Positions 1-13,525 of a stretch of DNA of 64,000 bases are shown here, in pieces. The notes beneath the pieces are model-generated. The model was not told the DNA's origin. It ran no database searches and saw nothing but the letters and a program-made list of their open reading frames with translations. The stretch comes from Siderastrea siderea (lineage: Eukaryota > Cnidaria > Anthozoa > Scleractinia > Rhizangiidae). The stretch spans positions 62,134,399-62,198,398 of the forward strand of contig OZ034968.1 in the NCBI GenBank assembly GCA_964030785.1, given 5' to 3'. The position numbers and the translations under genes were made by a program. Numbering within the stretch: position 1 is the first letter of the stretch; each line of letters opens with the position of its first letter.

Positions 1-483
1 TTAGTAGAGGATATACGGCAAGCAGATAAAAAATATTAAGACATCATTTTTCTGCCTAAACTCCCACCTCCCGCTTCTCAGTCGCTCCGATCAACTCCTA
101 CCATGACGTCAGCAATTTCCTATCTTCCACCGTCTCAGATAACGAACAGAAATCTCGCTCCCTCTCCTCAGCTCTCCCGCATTTCCCATCTTCTCACGGA
201 CCTAACTACAAATTTCAAGAAGCTTATATTTATGACTTTATTCATTCAATCGAATACTGAGATAGAATTAAAACGTTGAAAATTTCTATAAACGGATAAA
301 GGGACTGATTTAGACTAGCGACAACTGAAAACATCATTTTTCTCCGATGAACGCACTAAGGCATGACAACCTTAAACTAAATAGTATATTGGCGGTAATC
401 CATTAAAGAGCGTAATAAAAGAGCTTTGTACTTTTATTTATGTGGTCCCGACACATGCGTGCTTTTGAGTACTTCTAGATCTA
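1..483. other. No gene recognised
   Basis: AT-rich sequence with a C-rich start. No convincing exon, splice-site pair or repeat structure was seen on either strand. Confidence 0.4.
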
Positions 484-946
484 AGGATCCAGAGACCAGG
501 AAATCCTAGAGAGTCAGAGATCTTAGCGACTAGTGCCAAGAGACTCGGAGACCCAGTGACCCAGAGTGTTGGAGATCCAGAGACCCTGAGTCCCGGGGTC
601 TCTGAGACCCTGTGCCCAAAGCCCCAACGTCCCAGCGACCCACACCCCCTGAGATCCTGAGACTGTGGATTCTGTTTCCCAGAGACCCAGCGACCCAGCG
701 ACCCAGCGACCCAGCGACCCAGCGACCCAGTGACTGAAAGATCCTGAGTCCCTGAGACCCTGATTCCCTAAAGACCTTGAGACCATCAGACCATGGAACC
801 TTGAGTCCTTGAGATCTTGAAAACTTGAGACCTTGAGATTTTCCTACCGTGAGAACCTAAGACTCTAAGACCCTGCCGCCCTGAGACTGTGTCATTATGG
901 CACCTTGACCTTAAGATCCTGAAACCCTAACACACTGACACCATGA
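484..946. repeat. Degenerate minisatellite (GAGACCCTGA-like units)
   Basis: About 460 bp of imperfect short units built from AGACCC, TGAGAC and CCTGAG words, including a run of five AGCGACCC octamers near 686-728. The open frame on the minus strand here (repeating SLG/WVAG residues) is a product of the repeat and is not annotated as a gene. Confidence 0.8.
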
Positions 947-3034
947 GTCACCTGCTTATCTGTGATGTCACTCGTACGTTTTCAGGGGCACTCACACAAA
1001 CCCTTATTTGTCGTTCCAGTGAATAGTGTTGTTTGAATATTTTCCTTGCAGTTCAGCACTTTGTTAAAATTAGCTAAGTTTCGATTCTGGTAGATACTTT
1101 ATTATATATCAAGGTATATGGATGATATGAAATTAAGTTCAATATGAATATGACAAAATAAATGTTGTAGATTTACTGCATTCAACACATCATGCCTCTG
1201 GCCTTTTTAAAAGTGCTTCTAATGACGTCTTTAGTTGTAAGCACCTCGAAATATCCGTTTGGTTTAGATGCAAAAGGAATCTCTGAATAGACTCCAGTGA
1301 AAACTGTAAATTTGTCCGGTGATGAGGACAATTCCCATAATGCAGTGCAGGGGTGTTACATAGAGGGAGCTGGATGTTGGCGTGCGTAAAAAGTTTTTGC
1401 GTTCGTATGCACGCGCTCGGGTCTGTGAACACGCTATTGTCAGTGCTTCCGATTAGTATCCGGCCGTTTCCCCCTCCCCCTCCCCCTAGGACGCAGCTCG
1501 GAATCAAGCTCCCCCAAAGCTAAGGACTATGAGCTAATAGGTGCCGCCGGTGGCGCCGGCGGTGTCAGACCGATAGTCTCTACACGGAAGCACTCTATTG
1601 TTTTTATTGTTCACTACTAAATTTTCTTCTGAACAAAAATTTCTAATACTGGCACTTAGAATGTACAGCTCACCAGTTTGACCTTTTTGGGCGGTGAAAG
1701 TTTGAAATGACAAAAACGAGTAAACCTCAAGACATAAAAACAGCAAAAGCAACACCCGCTTTTCTTAATGAGTTTGAAAAATAAATGCAATCCCAGTGAT
1801 GCGACATTTTTCGAGTTTTCTGCTGACGAGTTCCATCCATCCGTGTATTTTAGCTGGATGCACCCTTTCCGTCCCGAGAGTGTCTTTCCGTGAATGAACT
1901 CTGCATGTCACGTTGTCATTTTAAGCCAATCAGCGTCGGAGAAAATTTTGTTGTCGCCTAACTGTTGTGCGCCTTACCAAAAGTAGTTTCAACCGGAAAC
2001 AATCTTGGCTTTGTCATTGTCAGCGATGCATGTCTTGAAACGCGAGTAATGAAAGCAGTGTTATAGAGCGCTAACCGGGAAACTCTGGATAAGCACTCGC
2101 TTATTGATCTTAGTACCATTTGACCTATATGTAAGCTATGCGAGAGGTTTTAGGCTAAAGCTGGGTATAGCTAAGTTGACTGAAAGACGTTCCTTAATTA
2201 GAAGGTGTTGTTGACGGAAGGAATTCCTTGCCCATCCACGTTCCTTACTAATTAGGTCTGTCCTCAAAGTAAAACCTAGCTAGAGCTAGAACCTTAGCCT
2301 TGCTTTGCAACTGAGTACAAGATGTAAAGAAGAAGTAGAAGTGACTAACAGAGTTGAATGCCCTTAATATATCAGCGGAACCCAAACTCCGGTTTCTGTT
2401 ATACTAATGAACTAGACAAAGCAATTCTTGGTGGTGGTCTCGATATTTTTACTATTGACATTGTTTGCAAATGTGACCACCTGTGTTAATTTCATGATCA
2501 GCTCGATCAAGGTTACTAATTTTACAAGGTGAAGAAAACATGCAGATTTAGCACAATCGTTCAAGTTTGTCTAGTTACGAAACTCCAAAATGACAAGAAT
2601 TTCTCTCCACAACACTGAACCGTATTAAACTTCCCCAGCTGATAACTACGAGTTTCTTTTCAAAAGCGATTTTAATTGACTTACCAAAGTTTTGGGCAGT
2701 TTTGGGTAGTCAAGTTTCGCCAAAGTCAAAAAGTGGAACCAAACAATTTATGGGAATTTACTTTTTTTTTTAGTAAGGAATTCATTCCTCGCGAAGCGAG
2801 GTTTATAAATTTGTCGCGTGGGATCGCGCGAGGACCCCTTTGGGTGGTCAAATCTCGAGCGAGATCTGGGGAGGGGCCCTGGGAACGAAGAGGTTCAGAA
2901 CTTCCTTACATAACGTGCTAACCGTGGAACGGGAGACGTTCAATTCGACGACCTACAAAGGACACTGATCTGTACACCTTTTACTCTTTTGTGACCTGTT
3001 TTGTCTTGTGGTGTTTATACTGAGAGCTGCAGCC
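947..3034. other. Intergenic region upstream of PBDC1
   Basis: No supported gene. Two minus-strand open frames (1190-1507 and 1534-1755) have no recognisable domain. The last few hundred bases should hold the PBDC1 promoter and 5' UTR, but no TATA box or other clear core element was seen. Confidence 0.4.
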
Positions 3035-6000
3035 ATGGCAGGACAAACTGGACTGGACTTGAACCCACATAATTACGGAAACGACGTAAGTAATGTGTGA
3101 TAAAATGTCCACGTGCATCAGTGCCTATCGTCAACGACAATTTTAATTGATACACATTCTGTCCACTGGAAACATTGCTTTATTTCTTGCACTGTAGTGC
3201 TTGGGCTTATCGTTGAATGTGGACGGCATGTTTATAGTATACGGGGTTGAGAGAGCACACATTTACATGTAGAATACATGCACCCAACCGGCCACTCTTC
3301 AAGATTGAGGAGATGCAGAACGTTAAGCTTGCATTTTTCTTTTGCCATTTATTTTACGAGGATTTATTGTTGTCTGGGATTTAAACGATGATTTATGGCT
3401 AAACCTAAGGTGCCTTACGTCAGAAACTCCATGAAAACTTTGCCTTGCATCAGTTGCTCGACAAGCTAAACTGGCAAATTATCAAATTAGGCCTAGTTTG
3501 TGATGACAGAGAGTTGGAGGCCTTGTCAGTCATCCAATTTGATATGCTATAAAATTATCTCTTTTCAGCGCTGTCTAGCCATTTACACTGGTGAGACTGG
3601 ATGTAAACTGAGAAAATGCTTAACCAAATATCTCAGGAGTATTGAGAACTTCCCTGGTTTCCTAGTCACATAGCACTTTATTGCTAAAGGCCAGACTCTA
3701 CACACACAATTCACTTGTCTGTGGCATAGAGCAGTTTTCAATCGAATGTCGAAAGTAATTCGCGTTTTGCTTTGGTTTTGCTTCACTTCACCCTGTGATT
3801 GGTTAAAAAATCTCGCGCCACTTTCTCGACCAATCAGTAGTAAAACTAAAACCAATCGCGACTTGCTTGCACGCATTTTCCCCGTACGTGACACTGGTTA
3901 CATGTATTTGCTTCGAGTTCTCATTGGTTCATTGGGTAATTTGTGTTTGTTGTGATTGGTTGGGGTAATTATTTTGGTTTTGGTTTTACAACACTCATTT
4001 GAAAACCACTCTAAAGTAACATAGCATTAGGTCAAGAAGAATGCTGACCACTCTCCAGTTTCTCTTTTACATTGATCTCTTGTGTACAGGTAATTATTTT
4101 GTTTAGCAGAGGACAAGGACAAGGACAAGAATGACAAATAGAAACATGTTACCAGTAGCCAAAGCAATTTCCACCAAATGTGGATTCAAACAACAATTTT
4201 ATGTTACTAAAGATTCATCCTGTGAAAGGATGAGATCGCTGACTTTTTGGAGTTTGCAGGCCATTGTTCTGTGAAGGAAAGTAATTAGGCATCAATCGCT
4301 ATTATAATCTTGTTTCCATGGTACTACTTACATGTACCTCAGGGGACAAGAAAGTCAACAAAAAAGTTACATGTTGGCTGTCTGCAGACTGGGGTTAAGG
4401 TTTCAGTTGTCTTGGAAGTTGTATTTTTACCTCTAGAACCACTGAAATTGAAGCTTATCAAAGCACAACTGAAATTGAAAATTCATTTTTTCCCTATATC
4501 CTAACTGAATGTAACAAACCAGCAGTGACATTTAGGTTATTAGGGTTATAAAGTTATGATTATCAAATATTTATCACAGAACATTATTACAAATCAAAGT
4601 AATTCTCTTTTTTATTTGCAGCCTCAAATGGAAATGGTTTGGGCAATGAAGGCACATCACCAGGCTGAAACCTATTTCAAGGTGTGTTTTTTTGTACTCT
4701 CAGTTGAATGTCCCGTATGCCAGTTCCCTTGGGACCACATTCAAGTGCCTACACTACACTTAGAATACATGTGCAAGCCCTCTCAATGCATTATGGAAAA
4801 GTAGTAAGGTAATGGTAAAGTCGTAGTCAGCCAAGTGACTTACGTCTACAAGAGCTTTACCCAGCTTCTTGTAACATGAAATGATTAGGAGCATTACATG
4901 AAGCGACCACATGTAGGAGCATTACGACTCCCCCTGAGTTACCACCCAGCACTTTGTTAGGATTCTTTAACCCTTTAAAGTCCTGACATGAAATGCATAT
5001 TCTCCTTACTGTTCTTCATACATTTCCTATGGAACTAGTAAGGAGAATTTGTTTTAATATCAAGATATCTTATCCTTGGTGATCACTTCCTTTATTCTCA
5101 TCACATGAATGTTTGAACAAGTGGTGATAATGTAAAGAGAAGTTTCATTTTTGTCATTGTGTGGTTCCAGAAAATATCCATACCCCCCCCACAGAAGGGA
5201 TTTTTCATATGCCCCCCCCACCCCTCTGGATTTTCCAAAAACGGCCCACAAACTATACCCCTCCCCCCCTCCGGAAATTCCAATTTTTTCCTACACCCCC
5301 TGGAAATATTTCTATTTCTTGTTTAAAGCGAAAAATTAGCTAAACTGTAGTTTAAGAATCCAAATTTCGAGGGTTACTGGCGTTTTCTGGTAAATTCGCG
5401 TATATGAGCAGAAGTTACGTCGCATGTCAAATGCTATTGTGCATGCATATCGTCATAAATTTTATTTACGACCAATTCTGCTTCATTATCTTGACGAAAC
5501 AGCAACACTTCAATTTATAATCCGAGTATTTGACAAATTACAAGTTCTCTTGAGAAATAAATGTTGAGTAAGAATCGCTAAGTTACGCTGCCAAGGTAAA
5601 AAAATGAGTACTGTAATCAAAACAACATATTTTTTGCGGGCATATTCAAACCTAAATTTTATTGAAGGCTTGCCAGATATATAAAACCCGCATGCAAATC
5701 AATAAGACAGCTAGCAGTTTTGCTGTAAACCATTTTTTTCTCAGTAATTTTGGAAGATGACTGCGATTGCCTTCCGGTTTCCATCGTACAGTGTAATTCA
5801 ATCTTCTCCACGACAATTAGCGTCCCGTTGTCTCGTCGACTGGCGGTGAAAGTTTGACATGCCACCGATTTTGCAATTTGCATAATTCTGCTTTTATTTA
5901 TGCTGATGTAAGGCTGTGGTAAACCGCCTTCTCTGGAGACCTGGCAAAGCTAGAAAACTTTTTGCACAACTAGATTTATCTAATGTAAAGTTAAGCCGAA

Positions 6001-9000
6001 AACGACGTTGCAAGCAGCATGAATGTATTCGAAATATTATAAATGTTTGAGTCAAAACCCGTGAAACGGGCATGTTTTTATTTTTGATTTATATAACGCG
6101 CCTAAGTCGTAAATTTCTTACAGATAATATTTGTTTGCCGAACTATAATTATTACAGTGTTTTTACGTAGTTTTCGATCAAGAATTACTCTTAGCGGGAT
6201 CAAGAACTGTTTTGTGTCGATTCCGAATTACTACTGTGCTCAATGTTGACGCAATAATTCAGTTCAAATGATAGTTTTCACGCTGGCGAACAACAACGAA
6301 GAAATGCGACGTAAATGTCTGCGCTGCTACAAGCAGAGACGGATACAGTTCGAAATCAGATGACAGACGTATCTGCTTAAATATGTGTGACAGAGATTCT
6401 TGGTGTAATTTACGGGATTTACTCGTCTTCCACAGCATGAGCTGTTCGCTAATCCGCCGCTGTTTGGTAAAATGACCGGACTCTCGCAGTACCAGAAATC
6501 GAGCCTGACCACCTTGAAAATATTAGTTTTGTGCAGTTAACAAGATCAATGTTTGCGTCCGCGGATCGGTAAGCAAAATGCAAACAGAAAATTTAACATA
6601 TAGGAATAATGGAACCGGTCTGGAAAAAATAATATAAATTGATGCAACACCCCCCCCCCCCTCTCAGGATTTTCCTGGGCCTTTGACCCCCCCACCCCCC
6701 TGGAAATTCCAATCCCTTCCGTGGGGGGGGTATGGATATTTTCTGGAACCACACATTATTAGGGCCTAAAGGGTTAATGGTTCAGTGGTACCCATATACA
6801 CTCATGGTTCAATGAGAGAGACAAGATAGAGTAAAGTTCCTAGTCTAAGGAAACATTATCATACCACTGTGCGGCCCTCCCGACACAGTTCTTGGGTTGA
6901 TGCAAGGTGGTCTGGAATAAGCAGTCTGGCCCTGCACACGTCATCTGTTCATTCAGCGCATGCACACACTTTAACATTCATTGAGTATTTACAAGCATCT
7001 TTTTTGACATTTTACAATAATATCAAGCATAAAGGATGGTGGTACTGACTGAGTGGGAGGGCTGGACAGGAAAATATTTGGCTTGAGATCACATCAAGCA
7101 ACAAGATATTGATTGAGTTAGGTTGTGTCATACAGGAAAATATCTGGCTCTCAGCCATGGCACACAGTCCCTGCTGCACTTAGTCTGTATGCCATGATCT
7201 CAAGCCAGATATTTTCCCATCTGGCCTTCCATTTAGTCAATAACGATATAATCTACAAACATGATGCAGAAACCATCCTTGGAGTGGTGAACCTTCACAA
7301 GTGTGATCAAAATCTAATGTGCCAGCCACTTCCTCCTAATGTACATGGTAGGAGCATTTGACAAAAGCTAACTTAGTTTTAATTTCAAGACAGCATTGAC
7401 CCAAAAACTTTAAAATCTCCAAGAGTTAGCCCCTTTTAGCTGCCTCTTAATTAGGATGTGGGTACAACCAGTAAACATACATGTTAATAAGTTAAACATT
7501 TCTCCTTCACATTTAGTGTTTAAAGCCACTCTCATTGGCTCTAATTAATGTGAAGCAAAGTACTGTTTTCCTCCATTGCACCACCTTACCCTTAAAAAAA
7601 AACACATCCCTGAAGCTGGCACTTGAATGTGGTCCAAAGTCAAGAGAAGCTTTGACTATAGGGATTGTACAGTTTAGGCTAGAAGCAGTTTTATTTATTT
7701 GTTCTCATTTATGATTGTAGCTAATTTCAGCAATGGATGCATCAAGACTTCGTCTCACAAAGTTAGTGTTTGCTTTACTTAATAACATGCTTACATGTAA
7801 ATCACCATTCCTCATAAAAGCTTTTTAACACTAATTAAACTCTCAGCTACTTAAAGAACTGGTTGGCAGGTGTCAATAATCTCTGCATCTGCAAGGAGTT
7901 TATCATGGCGGTTACGCCACAGCCATCTCTGTCTTGACCACCTTGAAATACAAGTCAGTACTGTTGTGAAAGGTATTCCAAAGAATTCTTGTGTGTTGGG
8001 ACTGGAAAGCAACGCAGAGAAAAGCAGCACCACAAATGCCAATCATTAATTTTTTGGTGCCAAAAAGTGAGGGTCTGTTTAAAGTTGTTGCAAGTAAAAC
8101 AAGTCAACTGTCCGCAAACTGGCCACTTATAGGTGACCTCTAAATTGCTCATGCAACTTCATGGCTCAAAATCCAAATAAACATGGAAGGTTTGCTAGTG
8201 GTAATTCTATTCCTCCAGGCTGGTGCATTGTTTGTGTACAGTCTTTTAACTCATCAAACTGATTGCTTACATGCATTTCAGGTTTGATGATGATATCTAC
8301 AGACAGTTTAAAAGATATTTCAAACTTTTGAAGGTATGTTTAGTTACACTTATGCTCTGTCAATGAGTACTGTACAAAGTTCTTTCTTCCAAGAAAGAAT
8401 GTTTGAGGTTATCAATTTACAGTGTAGTGTTTCAGCTGAGTGTTAGACAAGTGAATGTTAAGGGACATCCTACAAGCAATGATCATGCCTGTTACATGTA
8501 AATTTTTGGGTAAACTTAATGTAAGTTCACCAGTTTGGGTGATTGTTAGATATACCCTTGTATATGTATGTGTGGTGATGGGAAAATGTTAAATGGAATG
8601 TCAATACACTGACACGTCTGTAAGTTGCAATTGTGCATGCAGTGATTGGGAGTTTGAATCCCTTTCATAGATGAAACTTCCTCTTTCTCCTTTTGTTCAA
8701 GTTCTCTTTTCTTTGGCCATAATGGGCAAACTATCTATGTGGTCGCACTAAATGGTTGTGCTTTAGTGGTAAAGATTTTCTCTTGGGGTCTGCTGTTGAC
8801 CTAGCCTAGCTATTCAATATGTTTACCTCAAGTTGCAGTATATACAGGTTATAGATATAGTTACCTAATTCATTTGGATCATTACAGGTTTCTGGGCAAC
8901 TCCCCACCTACCCCTCCCCTAGTTTCCCAGAAACGTGTTATGATCTATTCATTTTTGGTCATACACAGGTTCAGGGTTTGAGAACCTTGGCAGTGCCTTT

Positions 9001-11451
9001 CTGCTCTGACTAACGTTTGCTGAGTATTCCCACCCTCCCCTCCTTTGTCAGAGGCTCAAGTGGATATATATGCATTTGAGCTCTGGTATCATTACCACCC
9101 TCTTAAAACACTGCTTTTACACTACAAGGCTGACAATTTTCAGTCTAGTATGTTCTACATGTAACTTCATATTTTGAGAAAAACAGATTTTGTTCTTAGT
9201 AAATAAATAATATTCATCATCACCACCAACAACACCACCAACATCAACTTCAACTTCAACTTCATTTGCTCTATTTATAGCCATTTTACAATTGCTTGTA
9301 ATGATTATTACATTTATGGAGCAGGGGGCTCCCAACAAACCCTTATGGGTTTTACAACTATGGGGAAAAAGTATATCTTATCAAGCGTTACTGGAATCCA
9401 AAAAGAAAAATGTGGGTAACCACGTATTTTTCAGAGATAATTTAGCAACCATAATTCTAAAAAAGTGTTAAAATACAAAGAATGTATGGCAATTTCTTTC
9501 CAAATTTAGGCTCAATTAACTCTTTAAAATGCAGGTTACCCCCAATTTTCCTTTTGGATTCTGATAGCGTTTGCCAAGATCTGCTTTATCCACATAGTCA
9601 TAAACCGCGCAAAATTCCTTAAGAAACCCAAATATCCCGAGATGCGCAGAACGTATGCATAGTAACACAAGGAGGGACCATCCTTAATGTACTATTAACC
9701 TTTTGAACATCATAATCATCATCATCATCATCATCGTCATCATCAGCATCATCATCATCGTGAGTCTTGTCTAATGTTAAATCCAGTGAGGTCAAAGTGC
9801 TTCACAATGCTTCACAATGCTAAACATGAACTAACAAACTTACATGTAAACACAGTACACACACACACAAAAGTAAATTAACCACAGATGGTTTATACAC
9901 GCTGTTATCAATGTATGTTCAAGAACATGCAGAAAATAGCAGGCAACAAGTGAGCAGCAACATATTATACAGAGTAACTATCCACACACATACACACACA
10001 TACATGTATATGTATGCATAACTGGTAAGGAAAGGTCATAAGCATCATGGTGATACATTTTACCCTTGTTCTAATAGATTGATGTCATTAGAGAGGAAGA
10101 CTTCAAATCAGAAGAAGCCAAAGTGGCAAGTCTTTTTTATTGTATAAATATGGCATGCAGAACTGTATTTGCATATCCAGCGATCATTGGGTTGCTACAA
10201 AATCCTTTGAACTGAAGTCTTTTTGAAGTGTTTCTCACATGATAGCTAAGTTTTATATGCTCTTAAGATGTTTGACATTGGTTTAGTGGGTGAATTTAAC
10301 TTTCAAGATATACATGTAAACAATGGTGCCTTTAAAGTTTGTGCTATAGTTACATGTAGTCCCCACAAATTACTCTACCTTTTAAATTTTTGTAATAAAA
10401 AAATTGCTCAGTTTACCTCACACCCCAATATATTTACCAGAATTTCACTGCTGCAACCCCCCCCCCCACCCCCCCCAAAAAAATTAATTTCAATTTGAAA
10501 CGTCTACTGTAGGTATCCCACACCCCCCACCCCTCTCTCTCTAAAATCTGAGTACCCTTTCGGTGAGTGGGGTACACGTAAACTGCCTGACCGCAACTTG
10601 ACTTTTGCCCAAAGACCGAGAAGATTGTAGAGACCAATTTTAAAACAAGAGTATATTCATTGAGCAAGTCGTTTAAATTTACCGGTGAATGATATGTGTG
10701 CTTCGTTAATGTACAGGAAAAAAACTAACATAAAAGTATGCATCTTCTGTCTGTTTAGAAATGGAGGCCATTTTGCAACATGTATGAAGGAAAAATAGAA
10801 GACTATAATTTCGGAACACTTCTGAGGTAAGTTGTCCATTATCAAGCAGATCTCTAGACAACGAGCATTCTCTCTCTTCCGCGTTGCACGGCTCATGACG
10901 CGCGCGTCATGTTCAACATGGCAGGCGATTTTTGCGCTCACTCACGTGTTCCTTTCGCTCGACTACCCATGAGCCGAAAGAGAGATTGCTCGTCATCTAA
11001 CAGATCTCTGACATTCTCTTTGTTTGTTTCTGGTTGTGCCATTACTTTGCTATTTACTTCATGGTCAGTGCTTATCAATGGGTTGACGGTTTTCCCTTTT
11101 GACAACCCGTCGGGTTTTTTTTCTTGTAAAGTGCAACACGTATTCATCCCTTATGCAATTAAACGCTTCTCCTTGTTGTTGCCATAGTATAGTTAATAGT
11201 TAAGCTACTTTGCGAAATAGAATCATAAATTTAGCCTTTTGTTATTCACGCATTTTAAAATTTTTTATTGCCATTTAAGTTTGTAAATAAACTTTATTCT
11301 TATATTATCGGTTAAACACTGCTTTCTTGCTTGTTCTCAGCCTGTATGAACAAACAATCAAAATTTTTTTCTTTTGTCATTTTGATATTGTCATTTCCTC
11401 TATTCAGAATTGATTGCAACAAAGGTTATGATGAGGAAAACACCATCTTGG
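3035..11451 (+). CDS. PBDC1: PBDC1 orthologue (C-terminus not located)
   Basis: Seven exons splice in frame: 3035-3085, 4622-4681, 7721-7761, 8282-8333, 10078-10125, 10759-10826 and 11408-11451 (phases 0,0,2,0,0,2,1). They give about 121 residues that I recognise as the polysaccharide biosynthesis domain-containing protein 1 family (human CXorf26, yeast YPL225W). Diagnostic segments are QMEMVWAMKAHHQAETYFK, the DDDIYRQF stretch, KWRPFC and EDYNFGTLLR followed by IDCNKGYDEENTIL. The family is a small conserved cytosolic protein; the yeast member has been reported as a chaperone acting on eEF1A, which is knowledge of the family and not visible here. The start ATG sits in a good context (AGCCATGG). 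Exon 5 ends best at a GC donor (GTG|GCAAGT), because the alternative GT donor three bases earlier drops a residue the family keeps. The expected next exon, with the conserved Ile-Glu-Ile-Ala-Arg stretch, was not found downstream. Confidence 0.85.
3727..4013. mobile_element. MITE in PBDC1 intron 1
   Basis: A 287-bp element with terminal inverted repeats: left TAGAGCAGTTTTCAAT, right GAAAACCACTCTA. The ends are near-complementary and begin and end in TA. There is no coding capacity. The interior contains several ATTGGTT (CCAAT-type) words. Confidence 0.7.
5159..6754. mobile_element. 1.6-kb non-autonomous DNA transposon in PBDC1 intron 2
   Basis: The termini are matching inverted repeats: left GTGTGGTTCCAGAAAATATC, right GATATTTTCTGGAACCACAC. 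Both run inward into C-rich (left) or G-rich (right) tracts with CCCTCTGGAAATTCC-like repeats. ATT lies directly outside both ends and may be a 3-bp target duplication. The AT-rich interior has no transposase. Confidence 0.75.
7069..7217. repeat. Inverted repeat (23-bp arms)
   Basis: GGAAAATATTTGGCTTGAGA at 7069 is mirrored by TCTCAAGCCAGATATTTTCC ending at 7217, with one mismatch across the stem. It lies in PBDC1 intron 2 and is probably a small fold-back element. Confidence 0.6.
9211..9262. repeat. CAT/CAA/CTT trinucleotide tract
   Basis: Compound trinucleotide repeat (CATCAT, ACCACC, AACAACACC, then CAACTT x3) inside PBDC1 intron 4. Confidence 0.7.
9708..9762. repeat. (ATC)n microsatellite
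   Basis: About 16 ATC units with single-base interruptions, in PBDC1 intron 4. Confidence 0.85.
10853..11012. mobile_element. Palindromic MITE in PBDC1 intron 6
   Basis: A 160-bp element with imperfect inverted ends: left AGATCTCTAGACAACGAGCA (reading from 10849), right TGCTCGTCATCTAACAGATC. The interior contains CTCTCTCTTCCGC and its approximate complement, as does the element at 56578-56760, so they look like one family. Confidence 0.65.
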
Positions 11452-13272
11452 GTAAGAGAAAATGTACATATAACGTGTAGAGCTACACTATACACGTACT
11501 TCACTTTAAAACTGAATTAAGATGGAATCCATCAGGAAATTGAGTAACCAGTGGACAAAAACCTTGTACCAGAATAATTTAAAGTTTATCGCATTCTTTT
11601 TTACACTTTTTAAGAGCTATAGACGTACCGGTAATTAGTTATGTGCAATAACACCAAAGACAATTTCTTATGGGAGCCGGTGAAATTAAATTTCAATTTT
11701 CACAGGAATTGTGTAAACACGAGTAAAATAGGTAAATTTTTATGCGTAAGATTTCATTTTGTGAAATTTGAAATTTTTTTTTCTCGGGCTTCCATAAGAA
11801 ATTGTCTTTGGGGTTATTACAGATAACAAATTACATCCATAGCTCTCAAAAAATGTAAAAAAGAATGCGATATGCTTTAAATTATTCTGGTACAACGTTT
11901 TTGTCCACTGAAAATTAAAATTACTCAATTTCCTAATGGATTCCATCTTAATAGTTTTTACTGAGAATGTCGTTTTGCCGTGCGGAGGCGTGGTAGTGTG
12001 GTGGTTAGTAAAACAAAAAGAAATGAAATGATCACCAAAGATAAAATGTCTTGATGTTTAAGTAGTAATTCTCCCAACTAATACCATAAGAAGTATATAG
12101 AGACTAGTGAGGAGAACGTGCATGTTGATATCGGGGCTCAGTGAAAACTGCTGAGTTTGCTAATGAAGATATTTCACTTGCAGCTGACATATAAGATCAT
12201 GTAATATATCAATCTTCTCTTTCGTTGGTATTCACATTTCCAGCTGGAAACCTTAGTTTCTGATCAATGTTTATGCGAAAAAAGCTAACGTTACTAACAC
12301 ACCAGTCCTTCTATTTATTTGCACATATAGTTACTAGAATCCAGTTCTACGCGGTCGAGATCGCACGCAACCGACGGGGGCTGAACAAGCATTGGTTGGA
12401 GAAACCTGCTGGTACCCAGGAGTCCTCCCAGGATAGATAACAATACAAACGCGATAAGCCGGCATCAAACGAGAACTGAGAGTTGACGAAATTTGAGTAG
12501 CAAGAGCTTTATTGACTCTCACGGATTAATATTTTCTTCCCGGTCAAATGAGGATACAAGTGCGTTAGAGTTCTCAAAAGTCACGGAAGCACGAAGAGAT
12601 TGTGGCCTTTCCCTAAATCAAAGCAACACAGAAAGCCGTAAAAAACAAAAATTTCAAATGGGCATTCTTAATCCCATGAAATCAACGAATCCTTTTCATT
12701 CAGCTAATTTTTTTATTAGTTGCATAACCATATCTCTACCAATAGCGTAAACTGTTCCCTTTCCTAACGAACGGCTAACGCTCAAAACGTTAGCTTTTGA
12801 ATCTCTTTACGGTGGTAAATTTACCTGGCGCTGCACTACGGTTTCCTTAGAAACCGATGTCTTTGACCTTCAATACTCCTATGAAGCCCTTGTGTGCCTG
12901 TAAGTGAAAGCTCTCATCGACATTCGTAAAACATATGAACATTAAAAAATTAGGCTAAATCACGTTAGAGTCGATGGGAGGGCATGAGATAAAAAAGGAG
13001 TGGTCTAACAACTGAGGTTAAACTGTTCTCAACTATTGTCAAATCTCTTTCCCGTTTGATCTTAAACTGATCCAGGTTCTCAGATAGTGGGGACGGCAAA
13101 ACGTTCCTTCTGTCTGGGAACCTGGCAAGGGTATTTTAATCCGGACTTAAGTGGAGCATTTAAATGCCAATAAGATGTATTGTTATAATAATTATATTCA
13201 AGCTTAATATAGTTTAATAAGTAACGGAGACTAAAAAACTACCCCTATTAAACTTTAAGCATGGGGTATATT
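11452..13272. other. No gene recognised apart from a fold-back element
   Basis: This stretch follows the last located PBDC1 exon. I searched it for the missing C-terminal exon of PBDC1 without success. It contains the inverted repeat listed separately at 11516-11952. Confidence 0.4.
11516..11952. mobile_element. Fold-back element with about 200-bp arms
   Basis: The first half reads inward from AAGATGGAATCCATCAGGAA. The second half ends in the approximate complement TTCCTAATGGATTCCATCTT. Complementarity continues through most of the arms, with small indels, to an AT-rich centre near 11735. There is no coding potential. Confidence 0.75.
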
Positions 13273-13500
13273 GTATGTATTGCATAGAACTTGTTACAAG
13301 TTTTGGTCGCCATATTGTTGAACTAATCAGTTTGTTTATACGTTTGTGGTTATTGTACAGAAAAGGTTCATATAAACATGGTTTTATTTTGCGTATTACA
13401 TGTAGCTTGGTATGATTTTTAGTCGCTGTGTTGTTAAACCAATCAGTTTTTTATTGCGTTTGTGGTTATTGTACGAGAAAGGTTCATGTAAACATGGATT
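13273..13500 (+). repeat. Direct tandem duplication, about 118-bp unit, 2 copies
   Basis: Two consecutive diverged copies share TTTGTGGTTATTGTAC and AAAGGTTCAT.TAAACATGG. No coding potential. Confidence 0.7.
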
Positions 13501-13525
13501 CGCATTCGCAGCTATGATTAGGAGT

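Noticed and set aside
523..786. 87-codon minus-strand ORF (SLG/WVAG repeats)
   Set aside because: Translation of a minisatellite.
1190..1507. 105-codon minus-strand ORF
   Set aside because: It starts with a poly-Gly stretch from a CCCCCT run, and shows no recognisable domain, supporting splice sites or conservation.
11990..12020. tRNA- or SINE-like A-box (GTGGTAGTGTGGTGGTTAGT)
   Set aside because: No matching B-box, poly(A) tail or second copy was seen.
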